A stretch of DNA of 64,000 bases. It comes from an uncultured Draconibacterium sp. (GTDB lineage: Bacteria > Bacteroidota > Bacteroidia > Bacteroidales > Prolixibacteraceae). Numbering within the stretch: position 1 is the stretch's first letter; each line of letters starts with the position of its first letter. The position numbers and the translations under genes are program-made. The DNA lies in the NCBI RefSeq assembly GCF_963675585.1, contig NZ_OY776411.1:625001-689000 (forward strand), read 5' to 3'. Below, one piece after another: positions 34,741 to 42,787 of the stretch. The notes beneath the pieces are model-generated. The model was not told where the DNA came from, ran no database searches, and saw nothing but the letters and a program-made list of their open reading frames with translations.

Positions 34741-34774
34741 AATAACTCCCGAAGAAGAATCTCCGGGAGTTATT
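34741..34774 (-). terminator. Terminator after DUF2202 copy 3
   Basis: AATAACTCCCG and CGGGAGTTATT arms with a 12-nt loop, followed leftward by TGTTTTTAT. It ends the anti-sigma/Spy/DUF2202 unit 31 bp after the stop codon. Confidence 0.85.
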
Positions 34775-34804
34775 TATTGTAGTTTTCTGGTTTTCAAAAA
34801 GATA

Positions 34805-35557
34805 TCAGGCATTAGGCCCGGTTCCGTCGCAAACACCAGTTCCCGGAACGAAGGTATCATCTGTATCCTCAGTATTATCATCTGTATCGTCATCTCCGGC
34901 AATAATTTCGTCGTAGTAATCCTGCGAAATTACAGTTGGTTCATACGCTTCTCCCAAACGGTTCAACGCTGCGGTATACGCTTTTAAATGAAATTTTGAT
35001 CCGCGTAAAAGATTAGCATATACACGTTTAATACTTTCGTTTTCGGTAGTTTCCAGCAAACGTTCCAAATCGGCAATATCATACTCTTCAATAAATGCGC
35101 CTACTTTTAAAGCATCGGCCAAACTGGTACTTCCCTGCTCGGTTAACGAAGCGTATAAAGTTGTAAATAAGTCGTCGTTAAACTCGCCAATTCCTTCCAG
35201 TGCAGGATCAGCCAGGCCAAATCCATCAATCAGATATGCAACTGCTCTTGAATGTGCATCTTCGCTTTTCGAAATGTTGTTGAATACAAAATATTCATAG
35301 GTTTCGTAAAAGTAGATGTAAACATCCCGCGCAAGTTTTTCTTCTTCGCGCATTTCCATTAAACCAACTACCTCTTCTTCGGATAAAACCGCTGAAAAAT
35401 CGCAGGTGTCACCAAAATACTCGACCATTTCCGAACTCTTAACATCGCCTTCAGCAATTAAAGTTTCTTCTACATTTGTTCCCGACTCTGAACAGGCTGC
35501 AAAAAACATTGCCAAACCTGCTACCACTAGCATTGTTACTAATTTTGTTGTTTTCAT
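34805..35557 (-). CDS. DUF2202 ferritin-like lipoprotein (copy 3)
   Basis: A 250-residue lipoprotein with lipobox FAAC (Cys22). The DUF2202 core contains LMEMREEEKLARDVYIYF, SEDAHSRA, GAFIEEYDIADL and NLLRGSKFHLKAY. The C-terminal tail is strongly acidic (DDDTDDNTEDTDD) and ends GTGVCDGTGPNA, a possible cation-binding segment. It is last in the unit started by the anti-sigma gene, 18 bp after the Arg/Asn-rich Spy-like gene. It likely takes part in an envelope stress or metal response. The biochemical role is unknown. Confidence 0.87.
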   Translation of the reverse strand: MKTTKLVTMLVVAGLAMFFAACSESGTNVEETLIAEGDVKSSEMVEYFGDTCDFSAVLSEEEVVGLMEMREEEKLARDVYIYFYETYEYFVFNNISKSEDAHSRAVAYLIDGFGLADPALEGIGEFNDDLFTTLYASLTEQGSTSLADALKVGAFIEEYDIADLERLLETTENESIKRVYANLLRGSKFHLKAYTAALNRLGEAYEPTVISQDYYDEIIAGDDDTDDNTEDTDDTFVPGTGVCDGTGPNA

Positions 35558-35575
35558 TTTCTTTCTAATTACTAT

Positions 35576-36163
35576 TTATGAATTAAATCTGCATCTGTTA
35601 TTCTGATTTCCACGAAAATTTCCGTTGTTTCTGTTTCCGTTTCCACCTCTTTGTATGCAATTGTTTCCTCTCTGACCATTTTGACCGGCAGCAACATTAT
35701 TCCCGTTTCCGCGGCAACCAACACAATTTTGCCGGCCATAATTTCCTGCTGAATTTCTACCCCGGTTGTTTTGAGCATACCGTTGATTTTTGTACAAGCC
35801 TCCGTTGTTTTGCAGCTGCTCGTATTCAGCCTTCTGATCTGCAGTCAGCAAACCTTTTACATCGTTCTGATGGGTTTGTACCTGTTTTAACATTTCAGTT
35901 CTGATTTCACTTTTTTCTACTGCATCAATGGTGGATCGACGTTGGGTTCTTAACTCTTCCATTGTTTCCCGGTGACCGGCTTCCAGTTTTTCAATTTCCG
36001 TTACCTGCTGATCGCTAAGGTTTGAAATTTGAGTTACACAGGGTAAATTTTGATTGTCTTGAATCCTGTTTACGTTTCTCCTTCCTTGTGCATAAACGCT
36101 TGTTGTTGTTACAATTAGGGCAAAAAACACCCAGAACAACTTTTGTAAGTTACTCGTTTTCAT
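35576..36163 (-). CDS. Spy/LTXXQ-like periplasmic protein with Asn/Gly/Arg-rich tail
   Basis: A 195-residue exported protein with a signal peptide (cleaved near ...VYAQ, residue 26). Residues about 45-115 are helical and charged (SDQQVTEIEKLEAGHRETMEELR discontinuous; LTADQKAEYEQL), matching the LTXXQ/Spy chaperone type. The last 75 residues are low-complexity, rich in Asn, Gly, Arg and Gln with four Cys (NCVGC, NC, RC). Spy/CpxP-type proteins sense or buffer unfolded protein or metal in the periplasm. It lies 77 bp after the first Spy-like gene and 18 bp before DUF2202 copy 3. Confidence 0.75.
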   Translation of the reverse strand: MKTSNLQKLFWVFFALIVTTTSVYAQGRRNVNRIQDNQNLPCVTQISNLSDQQVTEIEKLEAGHRETMEELRTQRRSTIDAVEKSEIRTEMLKQVQTHQNDVKGLLTADQKAEYEQLQNNGGLYKNQRYAQNNRGRNSAGNYGRQNCVGCRGNGNNVAAGQNGQRGNNCIQRGGNGNRNNGNFRGNQNNRCRFNS

Positions 36164-36240
36164 GATATTAACTTTTAATGATTTTGTTTTACTCTTTTAC
36201 TGCAGAGTTTTATTAAAGATTTTAATTCGTGTAAATATTT

Positions 36241-36777
36241 CTAATTTCTGGGGCCACCCCCTCCTCTAAATCCTCTCCCTCGTTTGGGAAGTGAAACATC
36301 TTCTTTTGCTTTCGACACAGTAAGAAAAATCTCTTTTAGTTTTTTCTGCTGCACCGAGTCGCACACATCTTTCATTCCGAGGTAATACGAAACAGTTAAT
36401 TGTTTTAACTCTGAATGATTTTGTCCAATTTTTTCAGCTATCGAATTTAAAACCTGCTGCGATGGTTCTTCTTTGGCCATTTCGGAAACCATTTGCACGC
36501 GTAGGTTTTCCAGCTGATTTGAGATAAGTCGCGCGTTGCGGTTGTACTCTCGGTTTAAATCTCTGAACTGATCTACCTGGGTAAGGCTTAAATCCAGCTC
36601 ATCGCGGAAAAAGCGGGTTCGCTGTTCGGATGGCATAACCGTTTGCTCGCTGGTGGTTTCCACCTCCTTTTTATCCTGTTGTTTATGGTACCAAAACGAC
36701 AGTGCCATCGACAAATTGGTAGCCACCAGTATTACAATTACCCAAATAAGTATGCGATATGTATTTCTATTTGCCAT
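36241..36777 (-). CDS. Membrane-anchored Spy/CpxP-like (heavy-metal resistance type) protein
   Basis: A 178-residue protein with one N-terminal membrane helix (about 8-29) and a helical periplasmic part. LDLSLTQVDQFRDL is the LTxxQ-type motif, followed by a long amphipathic helix pair. The tail PKRGRGFRGGGGPRN is Gly/Arg-rich. It resembles CnrX/Spy/zinc-resistance proteins that sense periplasmic stress and act next to sigma/anti-sigma pairs. Its ATG is 3 bp after the anti-sigma stop. It may be the sensor that controls the anti-sigma factor. Confidence 0.75.
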   Translation of the reverse strand: MANRNTYRILIWVIVILVATNLSMALSFWYHKQQDKKEVETTSEQTVMPSEQRTRFFRDELDLSLTQVDQFRDLNREYNRNARLISNQLENLRVQMVSEMAKEEPSQQVLNSIAEKIGQNHSELKQLTVSYYLGMKDVCDSVQQKKLKEIFLTVSKAKEDVSLPKRGRGFRGGGGPRN

Positions 36778-36780
36778 GGT

Positions 36781-37218
36781 TTATTTTAATAAAAAAGATT
36801 CGATCGGTTCTGAATCCATTCCATTCCAGAACGGGATCATTTCATCGTCTGATAAAACACTGGTTTCCTGAACGGGACTGCCCACATTTCCCATTTTTAT
36901 ACCACCATAAATACCAAGTAACAACAACACAGAAAATGCAACAGGCTGTAATAAGCGTATCAAAATTGGTCTTGCAACCTGTATTCTTTCTGCTTCTTCC
37001 TGGTTTTCGAGTTTTGCTTTTATACGGGTATATAAAAATGGATTATTCTCTGTCGCTTTTTCAGTTTCTAAAATACTGAGCGTTTTTTTCATTTCTTCGG
37101 CAAAAAGAGCACAATCCGGACAAGTGTCAAGATGTTCCTGCACCTGTTTCATTTCTAAAACCGGCAGCTCTTTTTCAAGAAAGAAAATTAAATTGTTATG
37201 TACTGTTTTACATTTCAT
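36781..37218 (-). CDS. Zinc-finger anti-sigma factor
   Basis: A 145-residue protein. The N-terminal cytoplasmic part has the ZAS motif HLDTCPDC (H-x3-C-x2-C) after a first Cys/His segment (CKTVHNN). A single membrane helix (about 85-103) leads to a short periplasmic tail. This layout is the standard anti-sigma partner of ECF factors. It lies 48 bp downstream of the sigma gene, and an ECF promoter motif fills that gap, so it can be expressed apart from sigma. Confidence 0.88.
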   Translation of the reverse strand: MKCKTVHNNLIFFLEKELPVLEMKQVQEHLDTCPDCALFAEEMKKTLSILETEKATENNPFLYTRIKAKLENQEEAERIQVARPILIRLLQPVAFSVLLLLGIYGGIKMGNVGSPVQETSVLSDDEMIPFWNGMDSEPIESFLLK

Positions 37219-37239
37219 TGTTTCAGTATTTATTTATAT

Positions 37240-37265
37240 GACACATTCATTATTAAAAACTTGCG
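37240..37265 (-). promoter_or_regulatory. ECF-type promoter motif, copy B
   Basis: CGCAAGTTTTT, nine bases, TGTGTC, then ATA, reading leftward. It abuts the sigma gene's stop codon (37267-37269) and drives the anti-sigma, Spy-like and DUF2202 copy 3 genes, with a leader of about 14 nt. Confidence 0.78.
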
Positions 37266-37266
37266 C

Positions 37267-37848
37267 TTACATGCACTTTTTTTTGTAACAACTATACAAT
37301 TTCTTTTGCAGCCCTTTTTTAGCACGAAAAAGCAAGGATTCCACCGACGATACCGAGAGCTCCATAATTTCTGCAATTTCCTGATACGAGAGTTCTTCGT
37401 ATTTACTTAAAGTAAAAGCTACTTGCTGATTTTTGGGCAAACTTCCAATGGCTTCGTGCAAAATAAGTGCCCGTTGTTTGTTTTCCAATTCAAACTCCGG
37501 ATGGTCTGATTTTGAAGTAGCCAGTTGTTGCAGCTTTTTACTTTTCTCAGTTACTTCATCTTCAAACGATTGAAACCATTTTTGCTTTTTATTATCGCGA
37601 ATATGGTTTAACGACCGGTTTACAGCAATACGATACAACCAGGTTGATAGTTTCGACTCGGCTCTAAAGCGATCAATGTTCCGAAAAACCTCAATAAACA
37701 CTTCCTGCGCAATGTCTTCAGCATCTTCCCGGTTATGAACCAAACCAAAACAGGTATTCACTACCAGTTTCTGATGTGTTTCAACCAGCTTTCGAAATGC
37801 CTGCTCATTGCCTTCCTGTAACTGTTTTATGATCTCGGTATCCGACAT
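37267..37848 (-). CDS. ECF-type RNA polymerase sigma factor
   Basis: A 193-residue sigma-70 family protein. Region 2 includes DAEDIAQEVFIEVFRNIDRFRAESKLSTWLYRIAVNR (split; -10 recognition and core binding), and region 4 includes ALPKNQQVAFTLSKYEELSYQEIAEIMELSVSSVESLLFRAKKGLQKKL as discontinuous conserved blocks (-35 recognition). The C-terminus ends CYKKKCM. It is 39 bp after the DUF4405 gene and should be made from the same promoter (38736-38761), which has the putative recognition motif of this factor. That implies a positive loop held by the anti-sigma factor. Confidence 0.93.
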   Translation of the reverse strand: MSDTEIIKQLQEGNEQAFRKLVETHQKLVVNTCFGLVHNREDAEDIAQEVFIEVFRNIDRFRAESKLSTWLYRIAVNRSLNHIRDNKKQKWFQSFEDEVTEKSKKLQQLATSKSDHPEFELENKQRALILHEAIGSLPKNQQVAFTLSKYEELSYQEIAEIMELSVSSVESLLFRAKKGLQKKLYSCYKKKCM

Positions 37849-37887
37849 TTATCAACGAAAATTAACACAATAGATTTGGATTGGGAA

Positions 37888-38703
37888 CTATTCAGAAAAT
37901 AACTTATAAACATCTCGCGGAGGAAGATTATTGTTTTCACCAATGGTACGCAAGGTTTCTTTTGCCTGCGCTTTAATGTTGTTCTCGTGCAGAATTGCCA
38001 AAATCTCATCAACACTTTTATCCAGTTCTGCGGCAAAATCTTCCACAGTTTTCCGGCCAATTCCCGAACCCTGTTTCTGATTAGCTGCCTGTTTCGAAAT
38101 TATTTCGTAAATAGCCAATGGTGTTGTATTATTTAACTTTGCAATATCTTGTAAAGTTTGACTGTTGGTATTATCAAAGTTAATTTCATGAATTTTCAAT
38201 TTTCGTGTAATTTCGTCTACCGACGTTAAATGCATCTGTTCGGCAAGTTCGGTTAAAGTCAATTGCTCAGCATGAGGAACGGGAGCACGTTCTTCCACCT
38301 TTTCCCACGACTCGGTAAAATGTTCGCCCAAATCCATCACACTTTTAAAGGGAGGAACAGAAAAAACTGTCCCGAAAAAGATGAGCAGAACCAATACAGT
38401 GGCACCAATAAACTCTCGCTTTTTATTGAATTTTGCGGCCGATTTTGACTTAAAATACCAAACAAATGCTCTCCAGTTTATCCATATTAAATGCAAAGCC
38501 GAAAGCACAATAAAACCCAACGAAAAAAGTGTATGAATGGCTTGCCACTCTTCTTTTGTAAATCCCCAGATTGTCCAGTTTACCCAGTGTGCGTATCGTC
38601 CCGGAGGCGAAACGTACAACATAATTCCGGAAATCAATAGTACAATCATGGCATAGGTTAAGCCAAATGAGATAAATGCGCGCCAACTAAATTTGTTTTT
38701 CAT
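37888..38703 (-). CDS. DUF4405 membrane protein with duplicated C-terminal helical module
   Basis: A 271-residue protein. Three or four membrane helices (about 8-115) contain spaced His residues (RYAHW, WQAIHTLF, LSALHLIW) as in cytochrome-b561-like DUF4405 proteins, so heme binding is possible. The C-terminal half (about 145-271) holds two similar modules of about 50 residues. Each has a first helix (LTELAEQMHL; VEDFAAELDK), VDEI, then a helix with L..I...N..P..IY (ALNNTTPLAIYEII-like; GENNNLPPRDVYKLF). The gene heads the sigma-factor unit behind ECF motif copy C. Confidence 0.75.
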   Translation of the reverse strand: MKNKFSWRAFISFGLTYAMIVLLISGIMLYVSPPGRYAHWVNWTIWGFTKEEWQAIHTLFSLGFIVLSALHLIWINWRAFVWYFKSKSAAKFNKKREFIGATVLVLLIFFGTVFSVPPFKSVMDLGEHFTESWEKVEERAPVPHAEQLTLTELAEQMHLTSVDEITRKLKIHEINFDNTNSQTLQDIAKLNNTTPLAIYEIISKQAANQKQGSGIGRKTVEDFAAELDKSVDEILAILHENNIKAQAKETLRTIGENNNLPPRDVYKLFSE

Positions 38704-38735
38704 TTTAGTGAATTATTGTTTTTAATCATCAATAA

Positions 38736-38761
38736 GACACAGTGCAAATAAAAAACTTGCG
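38736..38761 (-). promoter_or_regulatory. ECF-type promoter motif, copy C
   Basis: CGCAAGTTTTT, nine bases, TGTGTC, then TTA, reading leftward, 33 bp before the DUF4405 start. It is identical in both blocks and gap length to copies A and B. Confidence 0.78.
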
Positions 38762-38773
38762 CCCAAAATAAAA

Positions 38774-39649
38774 TTATTCTGTACTTGGATCCTGGTAAGG
38801 AGATTGTAATTTGCGCCCGCGATATGAAAAGCGTTTCGACATTAAATTCAGAATTTCGTTTGCCGTGCTTTCAATCGGTTTATTTGAAACATTTACAACT
38901 GTAAATCCGCCCCGGTCGAACACAAACATGGCTTTTCTGATTTCTTCGCGCACTGCACGCTGATCGATGTATGATTCGCTGTGATGATTGTTCCAGTTCT
39001 GTATTCGTTTCATGCGGTGAGCAATTAACTGGCTGGCACCAATGTGCAGGCCAAAAACCCGGTTCGGATCTATTTCAAAAAGTTCAGGCGGTGGCTGTAC
39101 TCCCGGAACCAACGGAATGTTTGCTACTTTCCATCCGTACATAGCAAGGTAAACACTAAGCGGGGTTTTCCCTGCCCGCGACACTCCGGTTAAAATTATT
39201 TCGGCGTTGTGTAAACGCTGCGGACTCATACCATCGTCCTGAGAAAGTGTAAACTCGATTGACTCAATTCGGTCGAAATACTGATGATTTAATTCACGAT
39301 AAAGCCCCGGATGTTTTAATGGTTCTACTCCCAATGTTTCATCCAAATAGTCGGCCAGTTTTCCCATTAGGTCAACTACCGGAACTGCAAATTCTTCGCA
39401 AATTTCATTCACTTTAACACGAAGTTCCGGATTTACCATGGTATGAGCAATCAGGCCTCCATCGGTTTTGGCTTTCATTACGGTATCAAAAACCGTGTCT
39501 TCATCCGAAACATGTGGAACGATAATTATTGGCACTTCATTATCCGGATACTGAATCAGAATAGACTGCACAAGGTTGTTGCCTGCGATACCACGCCCCC
39601 CGGAAACCACATAAATTGGCGAATTACCCGATTTTTTGCTCAAGTTCAT
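38774..39649 (-). CDS. Pyruvate,phosphate dikinase / PEP synthase regulatory protein (DUF299)
   Basis: A 291-residue bifunctional kinase/pyrophosphorylase. The P-loop is GVSRAGKTPLS (about residues 154-164), followed by YGWKVANIPLVPGVQPP and IDPNRVFGLHIGASQL, all typical of the family. N-terminal YVVSGGRGIAGN is also conserved. It inactivates PPDK or PEP synthase by ADP-dependent phosphorylation and reactivates it by phosphorolysis, controlling gluconeogenic flux. No dikinase gene is in the window. It starts a leftward run, 72 bp after the acylase gene. Confidence 0.9.
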   Translation of the reverse strand: MNLSKKSGNSPIYVVSGGRGIAGNNLVQSILIQYPDNEVPIIIVPHVSDEDTVFDTVMKAKTDGGLIAHTMVNPELRVKVNEICEEFAVPVVDLMGKLADYLDETLGVEPLKHPGLYRELNHQYFDRIESIEFTLSQDDGMSPQRLHNAEIILTGVSRAGKTPLSVYLAMYGWKVANIPLVPGVQPPPELFEIDPNRVFGLHIGASQLIAHRMKRIQNWNNHHSESYIDQRAVREEIRKAMFVFDRGGFTVVNVSNKPIESTANEILNLMSKRFSYRGRKLQSPYQDPSTE

Positions 39650-39721
39650 TAGTCCTTTTTTTCATAGAACACCAAACCCGGGCTGTGGGTTTAAAAGCGA
39701 TGATATTTTTAAAAATTAATC

Positions 39722-42109
39722 TTAATCCGGAAGTAAACTCATTCTAAAGGCGGCTGCATTTTCTACCTCAGTTTTACTGAAAGGATCGGCGTGGTATTTA
39801 TTGTTAATGTACATTTCGGTTTGATCGAGATAAAACTTACTGGCCGGAATTCCACTTGTTCCGGTTGGTATAATGGTTTGAGAATTGTCCCAGTTTTGAG
39901 TATCGAAAATATGGCGGTGCGATGCTCCATGGTTAGCCTTGTACAAATTGGTAAACGAATACGAATACGGACAAACGGTATGGTAGCTACCCGGCATTCC
40001 AAATGGTCCGCGATTTAGTTTCAGTACTTTGTTTAAAACCGGAACAACTCCCAGCGGGTGGCTGATGGTAAATGTATGTATATTTTCCCATTTCCATTGG
40101 TCAACATCATCACCCAAATCAGTTCTCAAATCAGCTACTGTCTCCTTAAACGACTGTATAACAATATCGTCGAACGTCTCAATTTTCTCGGTTTTACTAT
40201 TGTCAATCCATCCCGAATTTTGTTCTTCCAATACATTTATCATCAAATTTTCGAGCAACATTTTTTCACCCAAAATTCTTTTAAAAAGTTTATCCGACAA
40301 ATCATCTTTTACCATATTCTCCATTGTTTTCCGGTACAGAATTTCAAAGATCGAAGCGGCCTCACTTTCACGTGTTAATCTGTAATCCCAGGCTTTCAAC
40401 TTTTCAAAAGCCTCCTTTTCAATAGCACTCCAACCTGTTTCGTTTAGCAACGAAGTAATAAAAACAGGAGTAAGTTGTGTGGCCGTGTTCGATTTAAAAT
40501 CGCTGTGCATGGCTTTAAAATCGTCGATGCCCAACTTGTCTTTTTCTTCGAGCATTTCACGAATTCGGTTTATGCGGCTTGGTGTGGCAAACCAATGACT
40601 AATATAGTGAGGATAATCATCGGGTACCGTTTTATTGTTGGCCGACGAAACATATCCGCGTTCGGGATTAAATTCGTAAGGTAATTCTTCAAAAGGAACC
40701 AGTCCTTTCCAATCGTATTTGCTGCTGTCGCCCGGATAAACCTGAATACCTGAACCTTCGCGAATGGGCAAGCCGGCACTGCATTGTAAACCAATATTTC
40801 CTTCGGTATCGGCATAAACCACATTTTGGCTAACCGAAATAAATGTACTTACTGCATCACGAAATTCGGTCCAGTTTTTAGCCCGGTTTAATAAATAAAC
40901 AGTTCGGATTTCGTTACTAAGTTCGTTGCCCAGCCAGCGTATTGACAAAGGTGTTTCCTTCTCGTTTTTAAACTGGTTTACCATGGGCCCGCGGTGCGTA
41001 AATTTTAAAACTTTTTCAACGCTTTCTCCTTCTTTGGTTGCAATATTTTCTTTTCTGATATCCAAATCTTTCCATTCACCGTCGAACAAATATTTTGTTG
41101 AATCTTCATTCAATTTTTCAGCATAAAAATCAAGATCGTCAACCATTACATTGGTCATTCCCCAGCCAATATTTTGGTTATGCCCCGCAATTACAAAAGG
41201 CTGCCCGGGAACAACAACCCCGGTTACATTCAATTTTCCCTCAACAACCTGGTGCATTTGGTACCAAATTCCCGGAGAGAACAATCCCAGATGCATGTCG
41301 TTTGCCATCAAAGGTTTTCCACTTTTACTTTTTTTGCCCGATACGGCCCAGTTGTTACTGCCATTAAATATTTCAATTCCCAAATCTTTCAGGTTTTGCG
41401 ATGCCGATAGCAGAGTCGTTTCAGCATCCGGATTTATGTTCCCAAATTCAGGATAAATTGCCGTCTTTTGATTGCTCATATTTGGAATCAGTTCTGCAAT
41501 TTTATCGTCGGAAACCTCGGCACGCAACTGATGCAAAAAATACTCGGTCCCCCATCCCATCGATAAATCCCACGACATGTAACCAATAAGATTGATACAA
41601 TGTACCGGTTTCCATGGCTCCGGTTTGTACCCCAAAACCTTAAATTCCGGCGGCATTGCATTATTTTCGATGTAATGATTAACACCTTTTGCGTAAGCTT
41701 CCAAGGCGGCAACAATTTCGGGCGACGATTTTGCCAATATCTTTTCCGATTTTTCCTGAATACGCAATGCACGCATCATTAAATCGGTATTTACCTGGTC
41801 TTTCCCTAAAATTTCTGATAATCGTCCTTGTGTTACCCTGCGTAACAAATCCATTTGCCACATCCGGTCTTGCGCCATTACAAACCCAATTGCATAATAC
41901 AAGTCGGCTTCCGTTTCGGCATAAAGGTGCGGTACACCAAACTCGTCGCGAAAGACTGTAACTTCAGAGCTGAGTCCTTTTAGTTCAACATTTTTGTTGT
42001 AATCGGGAATGGCAGCGGTTTTTATGTTTTGTAAAAAAACGGCAGCTCCAATTAGTGCTAATACAACTAAAATTAACAAGCCCAGCAAAATTCTTTTTAC
42101 AGTCTTCAT
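39722..42109 (-). CDS. Penicillin acylase family protein (peptidase S45)
   Basis: A 795-residue Ntn-hydrolase precursor. It has an N-terminal signal or anchor (about 7-27), the alpha-chain with VFRDEFGVPHLYAETEADLYYAIGFVMAQDRMWQMD (conserved in this family, given in part), and the autocleavage site NG/SNNWAVSG, making Ser251 the N-terminal nucleophile of the beta-chain. Members cleave amide bonds of acyl-amino compounds, including beta-lactams and acyl-homoserine lactones. It should be periplasmic. The real substrate is unknown. Length is usual for the group. Confidence 0.92.
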   Translation of the reverse strand: MKTVKRILLGLLILVVLALIGAAVFLQNIKTAAIPDYNKNVELKGLSSEVTVFRDEFGVPHLYAETEADLYYAIGFVMAQDRMWQMDLLRRVTQGRLSEILGKDQVNTDLMMRALRIQEKSEKILAKSSPEIVAALEAYAKGVNHYIENNAMPPEFKVLGYKPEPWKPVHCINLIGYMSWDLSMGWGTEYFLHQLRAEVSDDKIAELIPNMSNQKTAIYPEFGNINPDAETTLLSASQNLKDLGIEIFNGSNNWAVSGKKSKSGKPLMANDMHLGLFSPGIWYQMHQVVEGKLNVTGVVVPGQPFVIAGHNQNIGWGMTNVMVDDLDFYAEKLNEDSTKYLFDGEWKDLDIRKENIATKEGESVEKVLKFTHRGPMVNQFKNEKETPLSIRWLGNELSNEIRTVYLLNRAKNWTEFRDAVSTFISVSQNVVYADTEGNIGLQCSAGLPIREGSGIQVYPGDSSKYDWKGLVPFEELPYEFNPERGYVSSANNKTVPDDYPHYISHWFATPSRINRIREMLEEKDKLGIDDFKAMHSDFKSNTATQLTPVFITSLLNETGWSAIEKEAFEKLKAWDYRLTRESEAASIFEILYRKTMENMVKDDLSDKLFKRILGEKMLLENLMINVLEEQNSGWIDNSKTEKIETFDDIVIQSFKETVADLRTDLGDDVDQWKWENIHTFTISHPLGVVPVLNKVLKLNRGPFGMPGSYHTVCPYSYSFTNLYKANHGASHRHIFDTQNWDNSQTIIPTGTSGIPASKFYLDQTEMYINNKYHADPFSKTEVENAAAFRMSLLPD

Positions 42110-42201
42110 ATAATTTGGTTTTAAAAAAGAAATGGATTTAACAGAATGAACTTCAATTATTTCTATATTTAGTCCACTAAAATTAAATCAAAATCTAAAG
42201 T

Positions 42202-42645
42202 ATGAAAAGATTATTTATTCTTTTTTTCCTCGGAATTTATGCAATGGCAGGATTTGCGCAGGAAGCCGATAAAATTGTTGGCGTATGGTGGAACGATGAA
42301 AAGACTACAAAAATTGAAGTAGAGAAAAAAGATGGGAAATACATCGGTACAATTGTATATATGATTCCGGAGAAGTACGAAAACGGATTGCCTCCAAAAG
42401 ATGACGAGAATCCGGACGAAGCTTTACGCGAACGTTCAATTATTGGTATTCAGATTTTAAAAGATTTTGAATACAATGCCAAAGACAAAGAATGGAAAGA
42501 CGGAACCATTTACGACCCCAAATCGGGTAAAACCTACGATTGTTATGCCTGGCTGGAAAGCGAAGACTTGTTGAAACTTAAAGGTTTTGTTGCCGGGATT
42601 CGCTGGATGGGCAAAAGCTCGGAATGGTATAAAACAACGTTGTAA
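42202..42645 (+). CDS. DUF2147 secreted protein
   Basis: A 147-residue exported protein with a signal peptide (cleaved near ...AGFAQ, residue 20). DUF2147 features include IVGVWWNDEKTTKIEV, GKYIGTIVYM, IIGIQILKDFEY, GTIYDPKSGKTYDCYAWLES and VAGIRWMGKSSEW. It is a small lipocalin-like beta-barrel family found in many Gram-negative bacteria, with no settled function. A copy of the short dispersed repeat follows 48 bp after the stop. Confidence 0.88.
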   Translation: MKRLFILFFLGIYAMAGFAQEADKIVGVWWNDEKTTKIEVEKKDGKYIGTIVYMIPEKYENGLPPKDDENPDEALRERSIIGIQILKDFEYNAKDKEWKDGTIYDPKSGKTYDCYAWLESEDLLKLKGFVAGIRWMGKSSEWYKTTL

Positions 42646-42693
42646 TTGTTATTTTTAGATAATTATTCCAGTAGTACGTTGGTAACACAGATT

Positions 42694-42760
42694 CGTCATG
42701 CTGAACTTGTTTCAGCATCTTTTTATCCAATGAAGATTCCGATGTAAATTCGGAATGACG
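42694..42760 (+). repeat. Dispersed two-hairpin repeat, copy 1
   Basis: A 67-bp element bounded by CGTCAT and ATGACG. The left half folds as a hairpin (CTGAA ... TTCAG) and the right half as another (ATTCCGA ... TTCGGAAT). The copy at 44347-44410 is the same element in reverse orientation. It is REP-like, lying between the DUF2147 gene and the radical SAM gene. Confidence 0.75.
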
Positions 42761-42787
42761 GAAAGACAAACGAAGGGTGCAACAAAA

